A DNA stretch of 64,000 nt from the NCBI RefSeq assembly GCF_008271365.1, contig NZ_CP043430.1:2356001-2420000 (forward strand), written 5' to 3'. Positions 15,736-25,142 of the stretch are shown in pieces. How positions within the stretch are numbered: the first letter of the stretch is position 1; every line of letters starts with the position of its first letter. The notes beneath the pieces are model-generated. The model saw only the letters and a list, made by a program, of their open reading frames with translations, searched no databases and had not been told where the DNA came from. The position numbers and the translations under genes are program-made. This DNA is from Microbacterium sp. 1S1 (lineage in GTDB: Bacteria > Actinomycetota > Actinomycetes > Actinomycetales > Microbacteriaceae).

Positions 15736-16524
15736 TCAGCGCCGGGCGTGCGCGATCCTGGCCGAGAGCTGATGCGCGTGGGCGAGGAGTATCCGACCCA
15801 GCTCGGCCTGACGCTCGGGTCCGAATCGGAAGGCGACACCGGTGAGGCTCAGTGCCCACTCCGGTCGCCCGGCCCGATCGAACACCGCCGCGCCGAGACC
15901 CCAGCTCCCCTCGACGATCAGGCCCGGGTTGACGGCGAAACCCCGCTCCTTCGTCTCGGCGAGGCGCTTCCGCAGCGGGCGCTCGCCATGAGCGCGTCCC
16001 CAGGTCTCGATGAGCTCCGGGTGGCGCTCCAGGTACGCATCCACATCGTGGTCGGGGAGGAAGGCGAGGATCGCGAGGCCGGCGCTCGCGACTCCGAGCG
16101 GGAATCGCACTCCCTCGCTGAGCACGAACGAGCGGATCGGGAAGGAGCCCTCCTCGCGCAGCAGGCACACCGTCTCGTCCGCGCGCCGGACGGAGAAGAA
16201 CGCGCTCTCCTCGGTCTTGACGGCGAGCGACCGCACGATGTCCCGGGCCAGACCGGTCACGTCGTACCGGGCGGCGGCGACGGATCCCATGAGGAACAAC
16301 TCGGGCCCCGGCATCCACCGATTGCTGTCGGGATCGCGGTCGACGAGCCCCTCGACCCGCAGGGCGCTGAGGAGGCGGTGCGCGGTCGGTCGCGAGAGGC
16401 CAGCGTTACCGGCGAGGTCGTGCAGGGTCGCACCGTCGGTCCCGGCGGACGTGACCAATCGCAGAAGACGCGCGGCCCTGGCGACGGCCTGGGCGCCGGG
16501 GACGGCGTTCGTCGCGGATTCCAT
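15736..16524 (-). CDS. IclR-family transcriptional regulator
   Basis: A 262 aa regulator with an N-terminal winged helix (LHDLAGNAGLSRPTAHRLLSALRVEGLVDRD) and the IclR effector domain (ESAFFSVRRADETVCLL, then RFPLGVASAGLAILAFLPD and ERGFAVNPGLIVEGSWGLGAAVFDRAG). The ATG at 16524 is preferred over an upstream GTG because a minus-strand TAGCGT box lies seven bases before it. It is divergent from the CoA-transferase/thiolase operon, which it very likely controls. Confidence 0.92.
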   Translation of the reverse strand: MESATNAVPGAQAVARAARLLRLVTSAGTDGATLHDLAGNAGLSRPTAHRLLSALRVEGLVDRDPDSNRWMPGPELFLMGSVAAARYDVTGLARDIVRSLAVKTEESAFFSVRRADETVCLLREEGSFPIRSFVLSEGVRFPLGVASAGLAILAFLPDHDVDAYLERHPELIETWGRAHGERPLRKRLAETKERGFAVNPGLIVEGSWGLGAAVFDRAGRPEWALSLTGVAFRFGPERQAELGRILLAHAHQLSARIAHARR

Positions 16525-16527
16525 ATC

Positions 16528-16554
16528 GTGGACGCTAGTGCGGCGCGAGTCCAC
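16528..16554. promoter_or_regulatory. Candidate IclR operator
   Basis: GTGGAC (16528-16533) and GTCCAC (16549-16554) form a six-base inverted repeat with a 15-base spacer, overlapping the iclR -10 box (16532-16537). Short arms make this tentative. The rest of the gap to 16628 shows nothing else. Confidence 0.35.
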
Positions 16555-16628
16555 ATCGCAAGAGCGCGGTGGCCGGATGTCCCGGGTGAGCGGGAAGCTG
16601 AAGGAGACACGGAACCGAAGGAGCAGAC

Positions 16629-17402
16629 GTGATCGACAAGCAATGGGAATCCGCGGCAGCTGCGGTCGCCGACATCCCGGACGGTGCCTCGCTCGCGGTC
16701 GGAGGCTTCGGGCTCTCGGGAAACCCGATCGCCCTCATCGAGGCACTTCTCGCCCAGGGCACGACCGATCTGAGCGTCGTGAGCAACAACTGCGGCGTGG
16801 ACGATTGGGGCTTGGGCGTCCTGCTCGCGGCGCAGCGCATCAGGAAGATGACCTCGTCCTATGTCGGCGAGAACAAGGAGTTCGAGCGTCAGTTCCTCTC
16901 CGGTGAGCTCGAGCTCGAGCTCACGCCCCAGGGCACGCTCGCCGAGAAGCTGCGCGCCGGCGGTGCGGGCATCGCCGCGTTCTTCACGCAGACGGGCGTC
17001 GGCACTCAGGTGGCCGAGGGCGGCCTGCCCCGTCGGTACCACTCCGACGGCTCGATCGCGGTGGCCTCGCCGCCCAAGGACGTGCGCACCTTCGCGGTGC
17101 ACGGCGAGTCCCGCGAGTTCGTGTTGGAGGAGGCGATCACGACCGACTTCTCCCTCGTCCACGCGGCGCGCGGCGACCGGCACGGCAACCTGATCTTCAC
17201 CAAGGCGGCGCGGAACTTCAACCCGCTCGCTGCGATGGCCGGACGCGTCTGCATCGCGCAGGTCGAGCGGCTCGTCGAACCGGGCGAGCTCGACCCCGAT
17301 GCGATCCACCTCCCCGGGGTGTTCGTGCATCGGATCGTCGAGGTCGGCGAGGACATCCCCAAGCGCATCGAGCGGCGTACGGTCGCCGCGGAAGGAGCCT
17401 GA
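16629..17402 (+). CDS. 3-oxoacid CoA-transferase subunit A
   Basis: A 257 aa alpha subunit of a two-subunit CoA-transferase. It moves CoA from succinyl-CoA (or acetyl-CoA) to acetoacetate or 3-oxoadipate. Family marks: [77 protein letters not shown], and [19 protein letters not shown]. The GTG start follows AAGGAG at five bases. First gene of a three-gene operon. Confidence 0.92.
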   Translation: MIDKQWESAAAAVADIPDGASLAVGGFGLSGNPIALIEALLAQGTTDLSVVSNNCGVDDWGLGVLLAAQRIRKMTSSYVGENKEFERQFLSGELELELTPQGTLAEKLRAGGAGIAAFFTQTGVGTQVAEGGLPRRYHSDGSIAVASPPKDVRTFAVHGESREFVLEEAITTDFSLVHAARGDRHGNLIFTKAARNFNPLAAMAGRVCIAQVERLVEPGELDPDAIHLPGVFVHRIVEVGEDIPKRIERRTVAAEGA

Positions 17403-17403
17403 C

Positions 17404-18072
17404 ATGGCGCTCACGAGAGATCAGATGGCAGCGCGCGCCGCGGCCGAGCTGCCGGACGGGGCGTATGTGAATCTCGGCATCGGCCTCCCCACGCTCGTTC
17501 CGAACCACGTTCCGTCGGACGTGACCGTGGTGCTGCAGTCGGAGAACGGCATCCTCGGAGTGGGGCCGTACCCTCGGGAGGACGAGGTCGACCCGGATCT
17601 CATCAACGCCGGGAAGGAGACGGTGACCACGCTCCCCGGTGCGGCGTTCTTCGATTCCGCCCTCAGCTTCGGCATGATCCGCGGCGGAAAGATCGATGCC
17701 GCCATCCTCGGGGCGATGCAGGTCTCCGCTTCCGGCGACCTCGCGAACTGGATGATCCCCGGCAAGATGGTCAAGGGCCCGGGGGGTGCGATGGATCTCG
17801 TGCACGGCGCCGGACGGGTGATCGTGCTGATGGAGCATGTCGCCAAGGACGGCTCGCCGAAGATCGTCGACGAGTGCGCGCTGCCGCTGACCGGACGCGG
17901 CGTCGTGGATCGGATCATCACGGACCTCGCGGTGATCGACGTGACCCCGGAGGGCCTCGTTCTGGTCGAGCTCGCCCCGGACATCACGGTGGAGCAGGTA
18001 CGGCAGGCCACGGAGCCGCCGCTCCGTCTCGCCCCCGAACTGCAGATGGGAAGGACCGACAACCATGAGTGA
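17404..18072 (+). CDS. 3-oxoacid CoA-transferase subunit B
   Basis: A 222 aa beta subunit carrying the catalytic glutamate in [11 protein letters not shown] (the glutamyl-CoA thioester residue), preceded by [33 protein letters not shown] and [14 protein letters not shown] follow. The start at 17404 has AAGGAG upstream and falls just after the subunit A stop. Its 3' end overlaps the thiolase start by eight bases. Confidence 0.93.
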   Translation: MALTRDQMAARAAAELPDGAYVNLGIGLPTLVPNHVPSDVTVVLQSENGILGVGPYPREDEVDPDLINAGKETVTTLPGAAFFDSALSFGMIRGGKIDAAILGAMQVSASGDLANWMIPGKMVKGPGGAMDLVHGAGRVIVLMEHVAKDGSPKIVDECALPLTGRGVVDRIITDLAVIDVTPEGLVLVELAPDITVEQVRQATEPPLRLAPELQMGRTDNHE

Positions 18073-19249
18073 GAACGATGTCGTCATCGTCGCCGCCGCG
18101 CGCACCCCGCAGGGCCGGCTGAAGGGGCAGCTCGCCGCGTTCACGGCGCCGCAGCTCGGGTCGTTCGCGATCCGCGGTGCGCTGGAGCAGGGCGGGGTGG
18201 ACCCGGGAGACGTCGACGCGGTCATCGTCGGCCAGGTGCTGGCCGCGGGATCCGGGCAGAACGCTGCCCGCCAGGCGGCGATCGGCGCAGGGATCGGCTG
18301 GGACGTCCCTGCTCACTCCGTGAACAAGGTGTGCCTCTCCGGACTCACCGCCGTGATCGACGCCGCGCGCATGATCCGGACCGGGGACGCCGAGGTCGTC
18401 GTCGCGGCGGGCATGGAGTCCATGACCCGCGCGCCTCACCTCCTCATGGGCTCCCGCGACGGCTGGACCTACGGCACGGTCGAGGTGCTCGACCACATGG
18501 CCTACGACGGCTTGACCGACGCGTACGACCGGGAGAGCATGGGCGCGTCCACGGAGCGGCACAACGCGCGCTACGAGCTCACCCGGGAGGCCCAGGACCA
18601 GGTCGCGGCGCTCTCGCACCAGCGAGCCGCCGCAGCGCAGGAGAGCGGCGTCCTCGACGCGGAGATCGTCCCCATCGAGGTGCCGCAGCGTCGGGGCGAG
18701 CCGGTGCGGGTGACCCGCGACGAGGGGGTCCGCCCTGAGACCACGGTGGAGACCCTCGCGGGGCTCCGAGCGGCCTTCGCGGAAGGCGGCTCGATCACGG
18801 CGGGCAACTCCTCACAGATCTCGGACGGTGCCTCCGCCGTGGTCGTCACGATGCGGGGGACCGCCGAGGCCAAGGGGTGGCCGGTGCTCGCGACCGTGGG
18901 GGCGAGCGGCCAGACCGCAGGGCCCGACAACTCACTCCAGGCGCAGCCCGCGCGGGCGATCGAGCAGGCGTGTCGCAAGCAGGGGATCACGCCGCAGGAT
19001 CTCGACCTCGTGGAGATCAACGAGGCGTTCGGAGCCGTGGTGGCCCGTTCGCAGACCGAGCTCGGCCTGGACAGCGAGATCGTCAACGTCCACGGTGGCG
19101 GCATCGCGATCGGTCATCCGATCGGCGCGTCCGGCAACCGACTCGTCGTCCATGCCGCGCACGAACTCGCCCGTCGGGGCGGGGGCACAGCCGTAGTCGG
19201 TCTGTGCGGCGGTGGCGGTCAGGGGGAGGCGCTGGTCCTCACGCGCTGA
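18065..19249 (+). CDS. Acetyl-CoA C-acetyltransferase (thiolase)
   Basis: A 394 aa thiolase splitting acetoacetyl-CoA into two acetyl-CoA. The nucleophilic cysteine is in NKVCLSGL (about residue 92), the histidine in [14 protein letters not shown] and the second cysteine in [11 protein letters not shown]. The N-terminus [16 protein letters not shown] follows the AtoB-type pattern, not that of the PcaF 3-oxoadipyl thiolases. With the CoA-transferase this makes an acetoacetate-use operon under an IclR regulator. Confidence 0.93.
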   Translation: MSENDVVIVAAARTPQGRLKGQLAAFTAPQLGSFAIRGALEQGGVDPGDVDAVIVGQVLAAGSGQNAARQAAIGAGIGWDVPAHSVNKVCLSGLTAVIDAARMIRTGDAEVVVAAGMESMTRAPHLLMGSRDGWTYGTVEVLDHMAYDGLTDAYDRESMGASTERHNARYELTREAQDQVAALSHQRAAAAQESGVLDAEIVPIEVPQRRGEPVRVTRDEGVRPETTVETLAGLRAAFAEGGSITAGNSSQISDGASAVVVTMRGTAEAKGWPVLATVGASGQTAGPDNSLQAQPARAIEQACRKQGITPQDLDLVEINEAFGAVVARSQTELGLDSEIVNVHGGGIAIGHPIGASGNRLVVHAAHELARRGGGTAVVGLCGGGGQGEALVLTR

Positions 19250-19270
19250 CGACGTCGACTCGGGGGTACG

Positions 19271-19570
19271 TCAGGATCGCTTGTCCTGGGCGTGCGCCTG
19301 CGCGTCGGCCAGAGCCTTCTGCGACCGGAACTGCAAGCGCTGCGCCTTCTTGGACTTCTTCACCGACTGCGGGGAATCGGCGTCCACGGGTATGCCGCGA
19401 CGCTCACGACGCATATCCACGACGGCCCCGACGGCGAGTGCCATGGTGATGCCCCAGCTCACCCACGACAGGAGCGAGCGCCAGGTGATGGGTTCGTTGC
19501 GGGTGCCGCGCAGCAGCGAGATCCCTGCCGAGATCGCGGCGACGAGTCCGGTGCTGAAGAGGTAGCGCAT
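19271..19570 (-). CDS. Small membrane protein
   Basis: A 99 aa protein with two predicted membrane segments (about residues 3-22 and 32-50) and a basic, Lys/Gln/Ala-rich cytoplasmic tail. No family recognised. The ATG at 19570 is chosen because a minus-strand TACCGT box lies six bases upstream. It is convergent with the thiolase gene. Confidence 0.65.
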   Translation of the reverse strand: MRYLFSTGLVAAISAGISLLRGTRNEPITWRSLLSWVSWGITMALAVGAVVDMRRERRGIPVDADSPQSVKKSKKAQRLQFRSQKALADAQAHAQDKRS

Positions 19571-19777
19571 GCCCCTACGGTACCCGCAGGCGGCCGGCGG
19601 CCGGCGGAGCCTTGACAAGGCGGGGGAGCGGCTGGCAGAGCGTCCACCCAGCCACGCCGGATATCATGGAACGGTCGCGGTTCACCCGCGGCCGCACACA
19701 CCGTGTATCTACCGGCCGTCGGCATCTCCGACGGACAGCGGCGGCACCCGACATCGCGTCGTCGACGCGCGAGAGCC

Positions 19778-21034
19778 ATGACACACGCCAGCACCACGCC
19801 CGATCTCGCCGAGCCGAGCCTCTTCCGTCTCGCCGGCCTGCCCTACTTCCTCATCGCGTTCATCGCCCGTCTGCCGTTCGCGATGATGGTCGTCGGCGTC
19901 CTCACCGTCGTCGTGTCGGCGCGCGAATCACTGTCCCTCGGCGGGCTCACGTCCGCTGCCGTCGGCCTCGGCACCGCGTGCTTCGGACCGCTCCTGGGCG
20001 CCGCGGCCGACCGCTTCGGTCAGCGCACGGTGCTCCTCGCACTCGCGGTCGGCAACGCGGCGATGCTCCTGCTCTTCACCGCCGTGGTGTACGGCCCCGC
20101 CGCGGACGGATTCGTGCTCCTCGCGGCAATCGGCATCGGCGCGACCGCCCCGCAGGTGGCGCCTCTCTCTCGCTCACGGCTGGTGACGATCATCGGAGAG
20201 CGGATGCCCGCGGAGCGTCGAGCGCGCACGGTCTCCGGCACGATGGCGTACGAGTCCGCCGCCGACGAGACGGTCTTCGTGTTCGGCCCGTTCCTCGTAG
20301 GCGTGCTCGCATCGGCCCTCGCGCCGTGGGCACCGCTGGTCGGTGCCGCCGTGCTGACCCTGGTGTTCGTCGGCGCCTTCGCCCTGCACCCGAGCGGACG
20401 GCACGTGTCGCAGGATCGCACGGACGACGGCCGAGCTCCGTCCTCCGTGTCCGAGCTGTTCCGGCCGCAGCTCCTCATCGTGGTCCTCGGCATCCTCGGG
20501 GTCGGTATCTTCTTCGGCACGATGCTCACCTCGCTCACGTCCTTCATGGCCGACCTCGGCGCGCCGGAGCAGGCGGGTCTGCTGTACGGCGTGATGGGTG
20601 TCGGATCGGCCCTGCTGGCCCTCGGCGTCGCGTGGCTCCCCGCCCGGTTCACCCTGCGGGCGCGGTGGCTCGTCTTCTCCGGGATTCTGCTCGCCGGCTC
20701 GCTGCTGCTGGGTGCGGTCGATTCGCCGGGGGGGATGATGCTCGCCCTGGCGATCATGGGCATCGGCATCGGCCCCACGCTCGTCACCCAGTACAGCTTC
20801 GGCGCCGCGCGGAGTCCGCGCGGGCGGTCGGCGACCGTGATGACGATGCTCGGCTCCGGCGTGGTCGTCGGCCAGTCGCTGGGCGCCGCGGTGGCGGGGG
20901 AGATCGCGGAGAACGTCGGCACCTCCGCCGCGCTCGTCCTCCCGATGATCGCCGCAGGGATCGCCTTCGCCGCCGGTGTGGGAAACTGGGCGCTCAGCGG
21001 TGTGCACCGCACGACCGCCGCTGTCAAGGCCTGA
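19778..21034 (+). CDS. MFS transporter
   Basis: A 418 aa, 12-TM major facilitator with LGTACFGPLLGAAADRFGQRTVLL (motif A) and IGATAPQVAPLSRSRLV. The pattern is that of drug or unknown-substrate exporters. The ATG at 19778 is chosen with GAGAG just upstream; an in-frame upstream ATG at 19703 would add 25 basic residues with no family character. The upstream gap 19571-19777 shows no other gene. It runs into otsA 65 bases later, but a functional link to trehalose is only positional. Confidence 0.85.
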   Translation: MTHASTTPDLAEPSLFRLAGLPYFLIAFIARLPFAMMVVGVLTVVVSARESLSLGGLTSAAVGLGTACFGPLLGAAADRFGQRTVLLALAVGNAAMLLLFTAVVYGPAADGFVLLAAIGIGATAPQVAPLSRSRLVTIIGERMPAERRARTVSGTMAYESAADETVFVFGPFLVGVLASALAPWAPLVGAAVLTLVFVGAFALHPSGRHVSQDRTDDGRAPSSVSELFRPQLLIVVLGILGVGIFFGTMLTSLTSFMADLGAPEQAGLLYGVMGVGSALLALGVAWLPARFTLRARWLVFSGILLAGSLLLGAVDSPGGMMLALAIMGIGIGPTLVTQYSFGAARSPRGRSATVMTMLGSGVVVGQSLGAAVAGEIAENVGTSAALVLPMIAAGIAFAAGVGNWALSGVHRTTAAVKA

Positions 21035-21099
21035 GCGCCGACCGGCGGGACGCGCGCATCCTCGATAGGTTGGAAGCTCCCGGACCGAGGAGTGCCCCT

Positions 21100-22506
21100 G
21101 TGACCGCTGCTGATTTCGTCGTCGTCGCCAACCGCCTCCCGGTGGACCGGGTCGTGGGCCCCGACGGCGAGGAGACCTGGCGGACGTCGCCCGGCGGCCT
21201 CGTCGCCGCGCTCGAACCCATGATGCGCCGCGTCCACGGCGCCTGGGTCGGCTGGCCGGGTCAGCCGGACGTCGAGCTCCAGCCCTTCGAGGGCGACGGC
21301 ATCCACCTCATCCCGGTGGCGCTGAGCGCCGACGAGGTAGCCGACTACTACGAGGGCTTCGCCAACGACACGATCTGGCCGCTCTACCACGACGTCATCG
21401 CCCCGCCCCAGTACCACCGCGAGTGGTGGGACGCGTACGTGCGCGTGAACCGCCGCTTCGCGGAGGCCGCCGCGGCGGCGGTCGCGCAGGACGGCACCGT
21501 CTGGGTGCACGACTACCAGCTCCAGCTCGTGCCGCAAATGGTGCGCGAGCTTCGCCCCGACGTCACGATCGGCTACTTCCACCACATCCCGTTCCCCGCC
21601 CACGGCCTGTACGCGCAGCTGCCGTGGCGCGACCAGGTGCTCCGCGGGCTGCTCGGCGCGGACGTCATCGGCTTCCAGCGGGCGCAGGATGCCACGTACT
21701 TCCTGACCGCGGTCCGCCGTCGGCTGCGCTACGAGGTGAAGGGGTCCAGCATCACGATCCCGGATCAGGATGGAACGCGCACGGCGGTGGCCAAGGCCTT
21801 CCCGATCTCGATCGACACCGCGCCGTACCTCGAGCTGGCGGCCAGGGAGGACATCCGAGCGCGCGCCGCCGAGATCCGTGCGAGTCTCGGCAACCCGAAG
21901 CGCATCCTCCTCGGCGTCGATCGGCTGGACTACACCAAGGGGATCGGACACCGGATCAAGGCGTACGGCGAGCTCCTGGAGGACGGTCGCCTCGACGTCG
22001 ACGACGTCACGCTCATCCAGGTGGCCAGCCCGAGCCGGGAGCGCGTGGACGCCTACGCGCACCTCCGGGACGAGATCGAGCTCGCGGTCGCCCGTATCAA
22101 CGGCGACCACGACACGGTCGGCCACTCCGCCATCCGCTACCTCCACCAGGGCTACCCGAGGGAAGAGATGGTCGCGCTGTATCTCGCTGCCGACGTCATG
22201 CTCGTGACGGCGCTGCGCGACGGGATGAACCTCGTCGCGAAGGAGTACATCGCCACACGGACGGACAACCGCGGCGTGCTGGTGCTCAGCGAGTTCACCG
22301 GGGCGGCGGACGAGCTCCGTCAAGCCGTGCGCGTGAACCCCCACGACATCGCCGGACTCAAGGACGCCATCATGGAGGCGGTCGAGATGTCACCCGCCGA
22401 GCAGGCCCGTCGCATGCGTTCGCTCCGCCGCCGGGTCCTGGACAACGACGTGAATGCCTGGTCGTCGTCCTTCCTCGAGGCCCTCGCGAACGTCCGCGGT
22501 CGCTGA
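21100..22506 (+). CDS. otsA: Trehalose-6-phosphate synthase OtsA
   Basis: A GT20 glycosyltransferase making trehalose-6-phosphate from UDP- or GDP/ADP-glucose and glucose-6-phosphate. The 468 aa form starts at GTG 21100 with GGAG eight bases upstream. Motifs: [17 protein letters not shown] (donor loop), [37 protein letters not shown], and [14 protein letters not shown]. It is followed 40 bases later by otsB, completing the two-step pathway. Confidence 0.96.
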   Translation: MTAADFVVVANRLPVDRVVGPDGEETWRTSPGGLVAALEPMMRRVHGAWVGWPGQPDVELQPFEGDGIHLIPVALSADEVADYYEGFANDTIWPLYHDVIAPPQYHREWWDAYVRVNRRFAEAAAAAVAQDGTVWVHDYQLQLVPQMVRELRPDVTIGYFHHIPFPAHGLYAQLPWRDQVLRGLLGADVIGFQRAQDATYFLTAVRRRLRYEVKGSSITIPDQDGTRTAVAKAFPISIDTAPYLELAAREDIRARAAEIRASLGNPKRILLGVDRLDYTKGIGHRIKAYGELLEDGRLDVDDVTLIQVASPSRERVDAYAHLRDEIELAVARINGDHDTVGHSAIRYLHQGYPREEMVALYLAADVMLVTALRDGMNLVAKEYIATRTDNRGVLVLSEFTGAADELRQAVRVNPHDIAGLKDAIMEAVEMSPAEQARRMRSLRRRVLDNDVNAWSSSFLEALANVRGR

Positions 22507-22546
22507 GTCCCCTTCCGCACACCCCCCTTCCTCGATCGGAGACACC

Positions 22547-23344
22547 GTGACGCGCCCCTGGATCCCCGGAACCGCAGACGCCGACCTCACCGCTCTCGCG
22601 ACGACCCCGCGGCTGGTCGTGGCTCTCGACTTCGACGGCACCGCGTCCCCGCTGGTCGTGGACCCCATGGCTGCCAGGGCCCTGCCCGAGGTCGTCGTGC
22701 AGATGAACCGCCTCGCTGCGATGCCCGACACCGTCGTGGCTTATGTCTCGGGGCGGAGCATGCACGACCTCCGTGAGATCACCGAGCACACCGACGACTC
22801 CGTGGTCGTCCTCGCCGGCTCCCACGGCGCCCAGTACTGGTTCCCCGGGGAGGGCGCCGCCGACGCGCCGGGCGATGCGACCGAGGCGGGAGCGCGCGAG
22901 GAGCTGTGGGCCGCCGCGCGGCCGATCATCGACCGTTACGAGGGTGCCGAGCTGGAGCCCAAGACCTTCGGCATGGGTGTGCACACACGGCGCGCGGACC
23001 GCGAGACCGAGGAGAAGGTCTTCGCCGAGATCGACGCCCTCGTCGCGGAGCGCTTCCCGCACTGGCGACGACGGGCCGGCCATCGGGTGCTGGAGTTCTC
23101 GTCGCGGAACGAGGGCAAGGACGCCGCCATGATCGCCCTTCGCGAGCGTTTCGACGCGACGGGCATCCTGTTCGCCGGAGATGACGTCACCGACGAGGAC
23201 GCGATGCGGGTGCTGCAGGAGGGGGACCTCGGGGTACGCGTCGGACCGGGCGAGAGCGCCGCCACGTTGCGTGTGGACTCTCCACAACAGATCGCCGCGC
23301 TTCTGGAGACGCTCGCGAACGAGAGGGTCGTCGCGCAGGAATAG
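22547..23344 (+). CDS. otsB: Trehalose-6-phosphate phosphatase OtsB
   Basis: A 265 aa HAD-superfamily phosphatase. Motif I is ALDFDGTASPL with the nucleophile and acid aspartates, motif II is in VSGRS and AGSHGAQYW, the Lys region is RNEGKDAAM, and motif IV is AGDDVTDEDAM. It dephosphorylates trehalose-6-phosphate to trehalose, an osmolyte and cell-wall mycolate-free storage sugar in this lineage. The GTG start at 22547 follows CGGAG. Its TAG stop lies inside the ilvD -10 box. Confidence 0.95.
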   Translation: MTRPWIPGTADADLTALATTPRLVVALDFDGTASPLVVDPMAARALPEVVVQMNRLAAMPDTVVAYVSGRSMHDLREITEHTDDSVVVLAGSHGAQYWFPGEGAADAPGDATEAGAREELWAAARPIIDRYEGAELEPKTFGMGVHTRRADRETEEKVFAEIDALVAERFPHWRRRAGHRVLEFSSRNEGKDAAMIALRERFDATGILFAGDDVTDEDAMRVLQEGDLGVRVGPGESAATLRVDSPQQIAALLETLANERVVAQE

Positions 23345-23347
23345 ACT
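23342..23347 (+). promoter_or_regulatory. -10 box for leaderless ilvD
   Basis: TAGACT ends six bases before the ilvD ATG and shares its TAG with the otsB stop codon. No ribosome site lies between. This suggests ilvD is transcribed separately from otsAB. Confidence 0.55.
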
Positions 23348-23353
23348 CTCGTC

Positions 23354-25072
23354 ATGTCCTCGCATGATCCCTCCACCAGCGCGCCCATCGACATCAAGCC
23401 CCGCAGCCGCGTCGTCACCGACGGCATCGAGGCGACGACCTCCCGCGGCATGCTCCGCGCGGTCGGCATGGGGGACGCCGACTGGGACAAGCCGCAGATC
23501 GGCATCGCGTCGAGCTGGAACGAGATCACGCCCTGCAACCTGAGCCTCGACCGGCTCGCGCAGGGGGCGAAGGAGGGCGTGCACTCCGGCGGCGGTTATC
23601 CGCTGCAGTTCGGCACCATCTCCGTCTCCGACGGCATCTCGATGGGCCACGAGGGGATGCACTTCTCGCTCGTGTCGCGCGAGGTGATCGCGGACTCCGT
23701 CGAGACGGTCATGATGGCCGAGCGCCTCGACGGCTCGGTGCTGCTGGCCGGTTGCGACAAGTCGATCCCCGGCATGCTCATGGCGAGTGCGCGTCTCGAT
23801 CTGTCGAGCGTGTTCCTGTACGCGGGATCGATCGCGCCCGGCTGGGTCAAGCTCTCCGACGGCACCGAGAAGGACGTCACCATCATCGACTCGTTCGAGG
23901 CGGTCGGCGCCTGCCGCGCCGGCCTCATGAGCGAAGAGGACCTCAAGCGCATCGAGTGCGCGATCGCTCCCGGTGAGGGAGCCTGCGGTGGCATGTACAC
24001 CGCCAACACGATGGCCTCCGTCGCCGAGGCGCTGGGACTCAGCCTTCCTGGCTCCGCCGCGCCGCCCGCTGCCGACCGCCGTCGCGACTACTTCGCGCAC
24101 CGCTCGGGCGAGGCCGTCGTCAACCTGCTCCGTCAGGGCATCACGACCCGCGACATCCTGACCAAGGAGGCGTTCGAGAACGCCATCGCGCTGGCGATGG
24201 CCCTCGGCGGCTCCACCAACGTCGTCCTCCACCTTCTCGCCATCGCTCGCGAGGCCGAGGTCGAGCTGAGCCTGCACGACTTCAACCGCATCGGCGACAA
24301 GGTCCCGCACGTGGCCGACATGAAGCCGTTCGGCAAGTACGTCATGAACGACGTGGACCGGCACGGCGGCATCCCCGTCATCATGAAGGCGATGCTCGAC
24401 GAGGGGCTCCTGCACGGTGACGCGCTGACGGTCACCGGCAAGACGCTCGCCGAGAACCTCGCCGACCTCGACCCGCAGCCGATCGACGGCGAGGTCATCC
24501 ACACGTTCGACAACCCCATCCACGCCACCGGAGGGCTCACGATCCTGCACGGCTCGCTCGCGCCGGAGGGCGCCGTGGTCAAGACCGCCGGCTTCGACGC
24601 GGCCGTCTTCGAAGGCCCCGCACGGGTCTTCGAACGCGAGCGTGCCGCCATGGACGCCGTCGCTGAGGGGTCTATCGAGCCGGGGACCGTGATCGTCATC
24701 CGTTACGAGGGCCCCAAGGGCGGACCGGGTATGCGCGAGATGCTTGCGATCACCGCGGCCATCAAGGGCGCGGGGCTCGGAAAAGATGTACTACTCTTGA
24801 CGGACGGACGATTCTCAGGCGGCACAACCGGCCTGTGCATCGGCCACATAGCACCCGAAGCGGTGGACGCAGGTCCCATCGCCTTCGTGCGCGATGGTGA
24901 TCTGATACGGGTCGATATCGCAGCTCGTTCTCTCGACCTACTCGTCGACGAGGCGGAGCTCGCCTCCCGCCGCTCCGGCTGGGAGCCGCTTCCCCCGCGC
25001 TACACCCGAGGCGTTCTTGCCAAGTACTCGCGCCTCGTGCGGTCCGCCGCCGAGGGAGCGACGACCGGCTGA
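23354..25072 (+). CDS. ilvD: Dihydroxy-acid dehydratase IlvD
   Basis: Dehydrates 2,3-dihydroxy-isovalerate and its homologue, the third common step of Val/Ile synthesis. The 572 aa protein has the three cluster cysteines ([30 protein letters not shown]) and a C-terminal [22 protein letters not shown]. The start [11 protein letters not shown] matches a leaderless -10 at 23342. Odd feature: from about 24779 to 24950 the codon choice changes sharply to A/T-ending codons (GTA, CTA, TTG, TCA, ACA, ATA) while the protein stays conserved. First of ilvD-ilvB-ilvN-ilvC. Confidence 0.97.
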   Translation: MSSHDPSTSAPIDIKPRSRVVTDGIEATTSRGMLRAVGMGDADWDKPQIGIASSWNEITPCNLSLDRLAQGAKEGVHSGGGYPLQFGTISVSDGISMGHEGMHFSLVSREVIADSVETVMMAERLDGSVLLAGCDKSIPGMLMASARLDLSSVFLYAGSIAPGWVKLSDGTEKDVTIIDSFEAVGACRAGLMSEEDLKRIECAIAPGEGACGGMYTANTMASVAEALGLSLPGSAAPPAADRRRDYFAHRSGEAVVNLLRQGITTRDILTKEAFENAIALAMALGGSTNVVLHLLAIAREAEVELSLHDFNRIGDKVPHVADMKPFGKYVMNDVDRHGGIPVIMKAMLDEGLLHGDALTVTGKTLAENLADLDPQPIDGEVIHTFDNPIHATGGLTILHGSLAPEGAVVKTAGFDAAVFEGPARVFERERAAMDAVAEGSIEPGTVIVIRYEGPKGGPGMREMLAITAAIKGAGLGKDVLLLTDGRFSGGTTGLCIGHIAPEAVDAGPIAFVRDGDLIRVDIAARSLDLLVDEAELASRRSGWEPLPPRYTRGVLAKYSRLVRSAAEGATTG

Positions 25073-25142
25073 TCCATCGACCGGCTCTGAATCCGCTCGA
25101 TCGGAGCGCCGGTGTCCCGCACAGTTCATCAGAAGGAAAGTC

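Noticed and set aside
18065..19249. 3-oxoadipyl-CoA thiolase (PcaF)
   Set aside because: The N-terminal region follows the AtoB pattern and no other protocatechuate genes are present.
25073..25142. Leader peptide or attenuator before ilvB
   Set aside because: The 70-base gap has no short frame rich in Val, Leu or Ile codons and no alternative hairpins ending in T.
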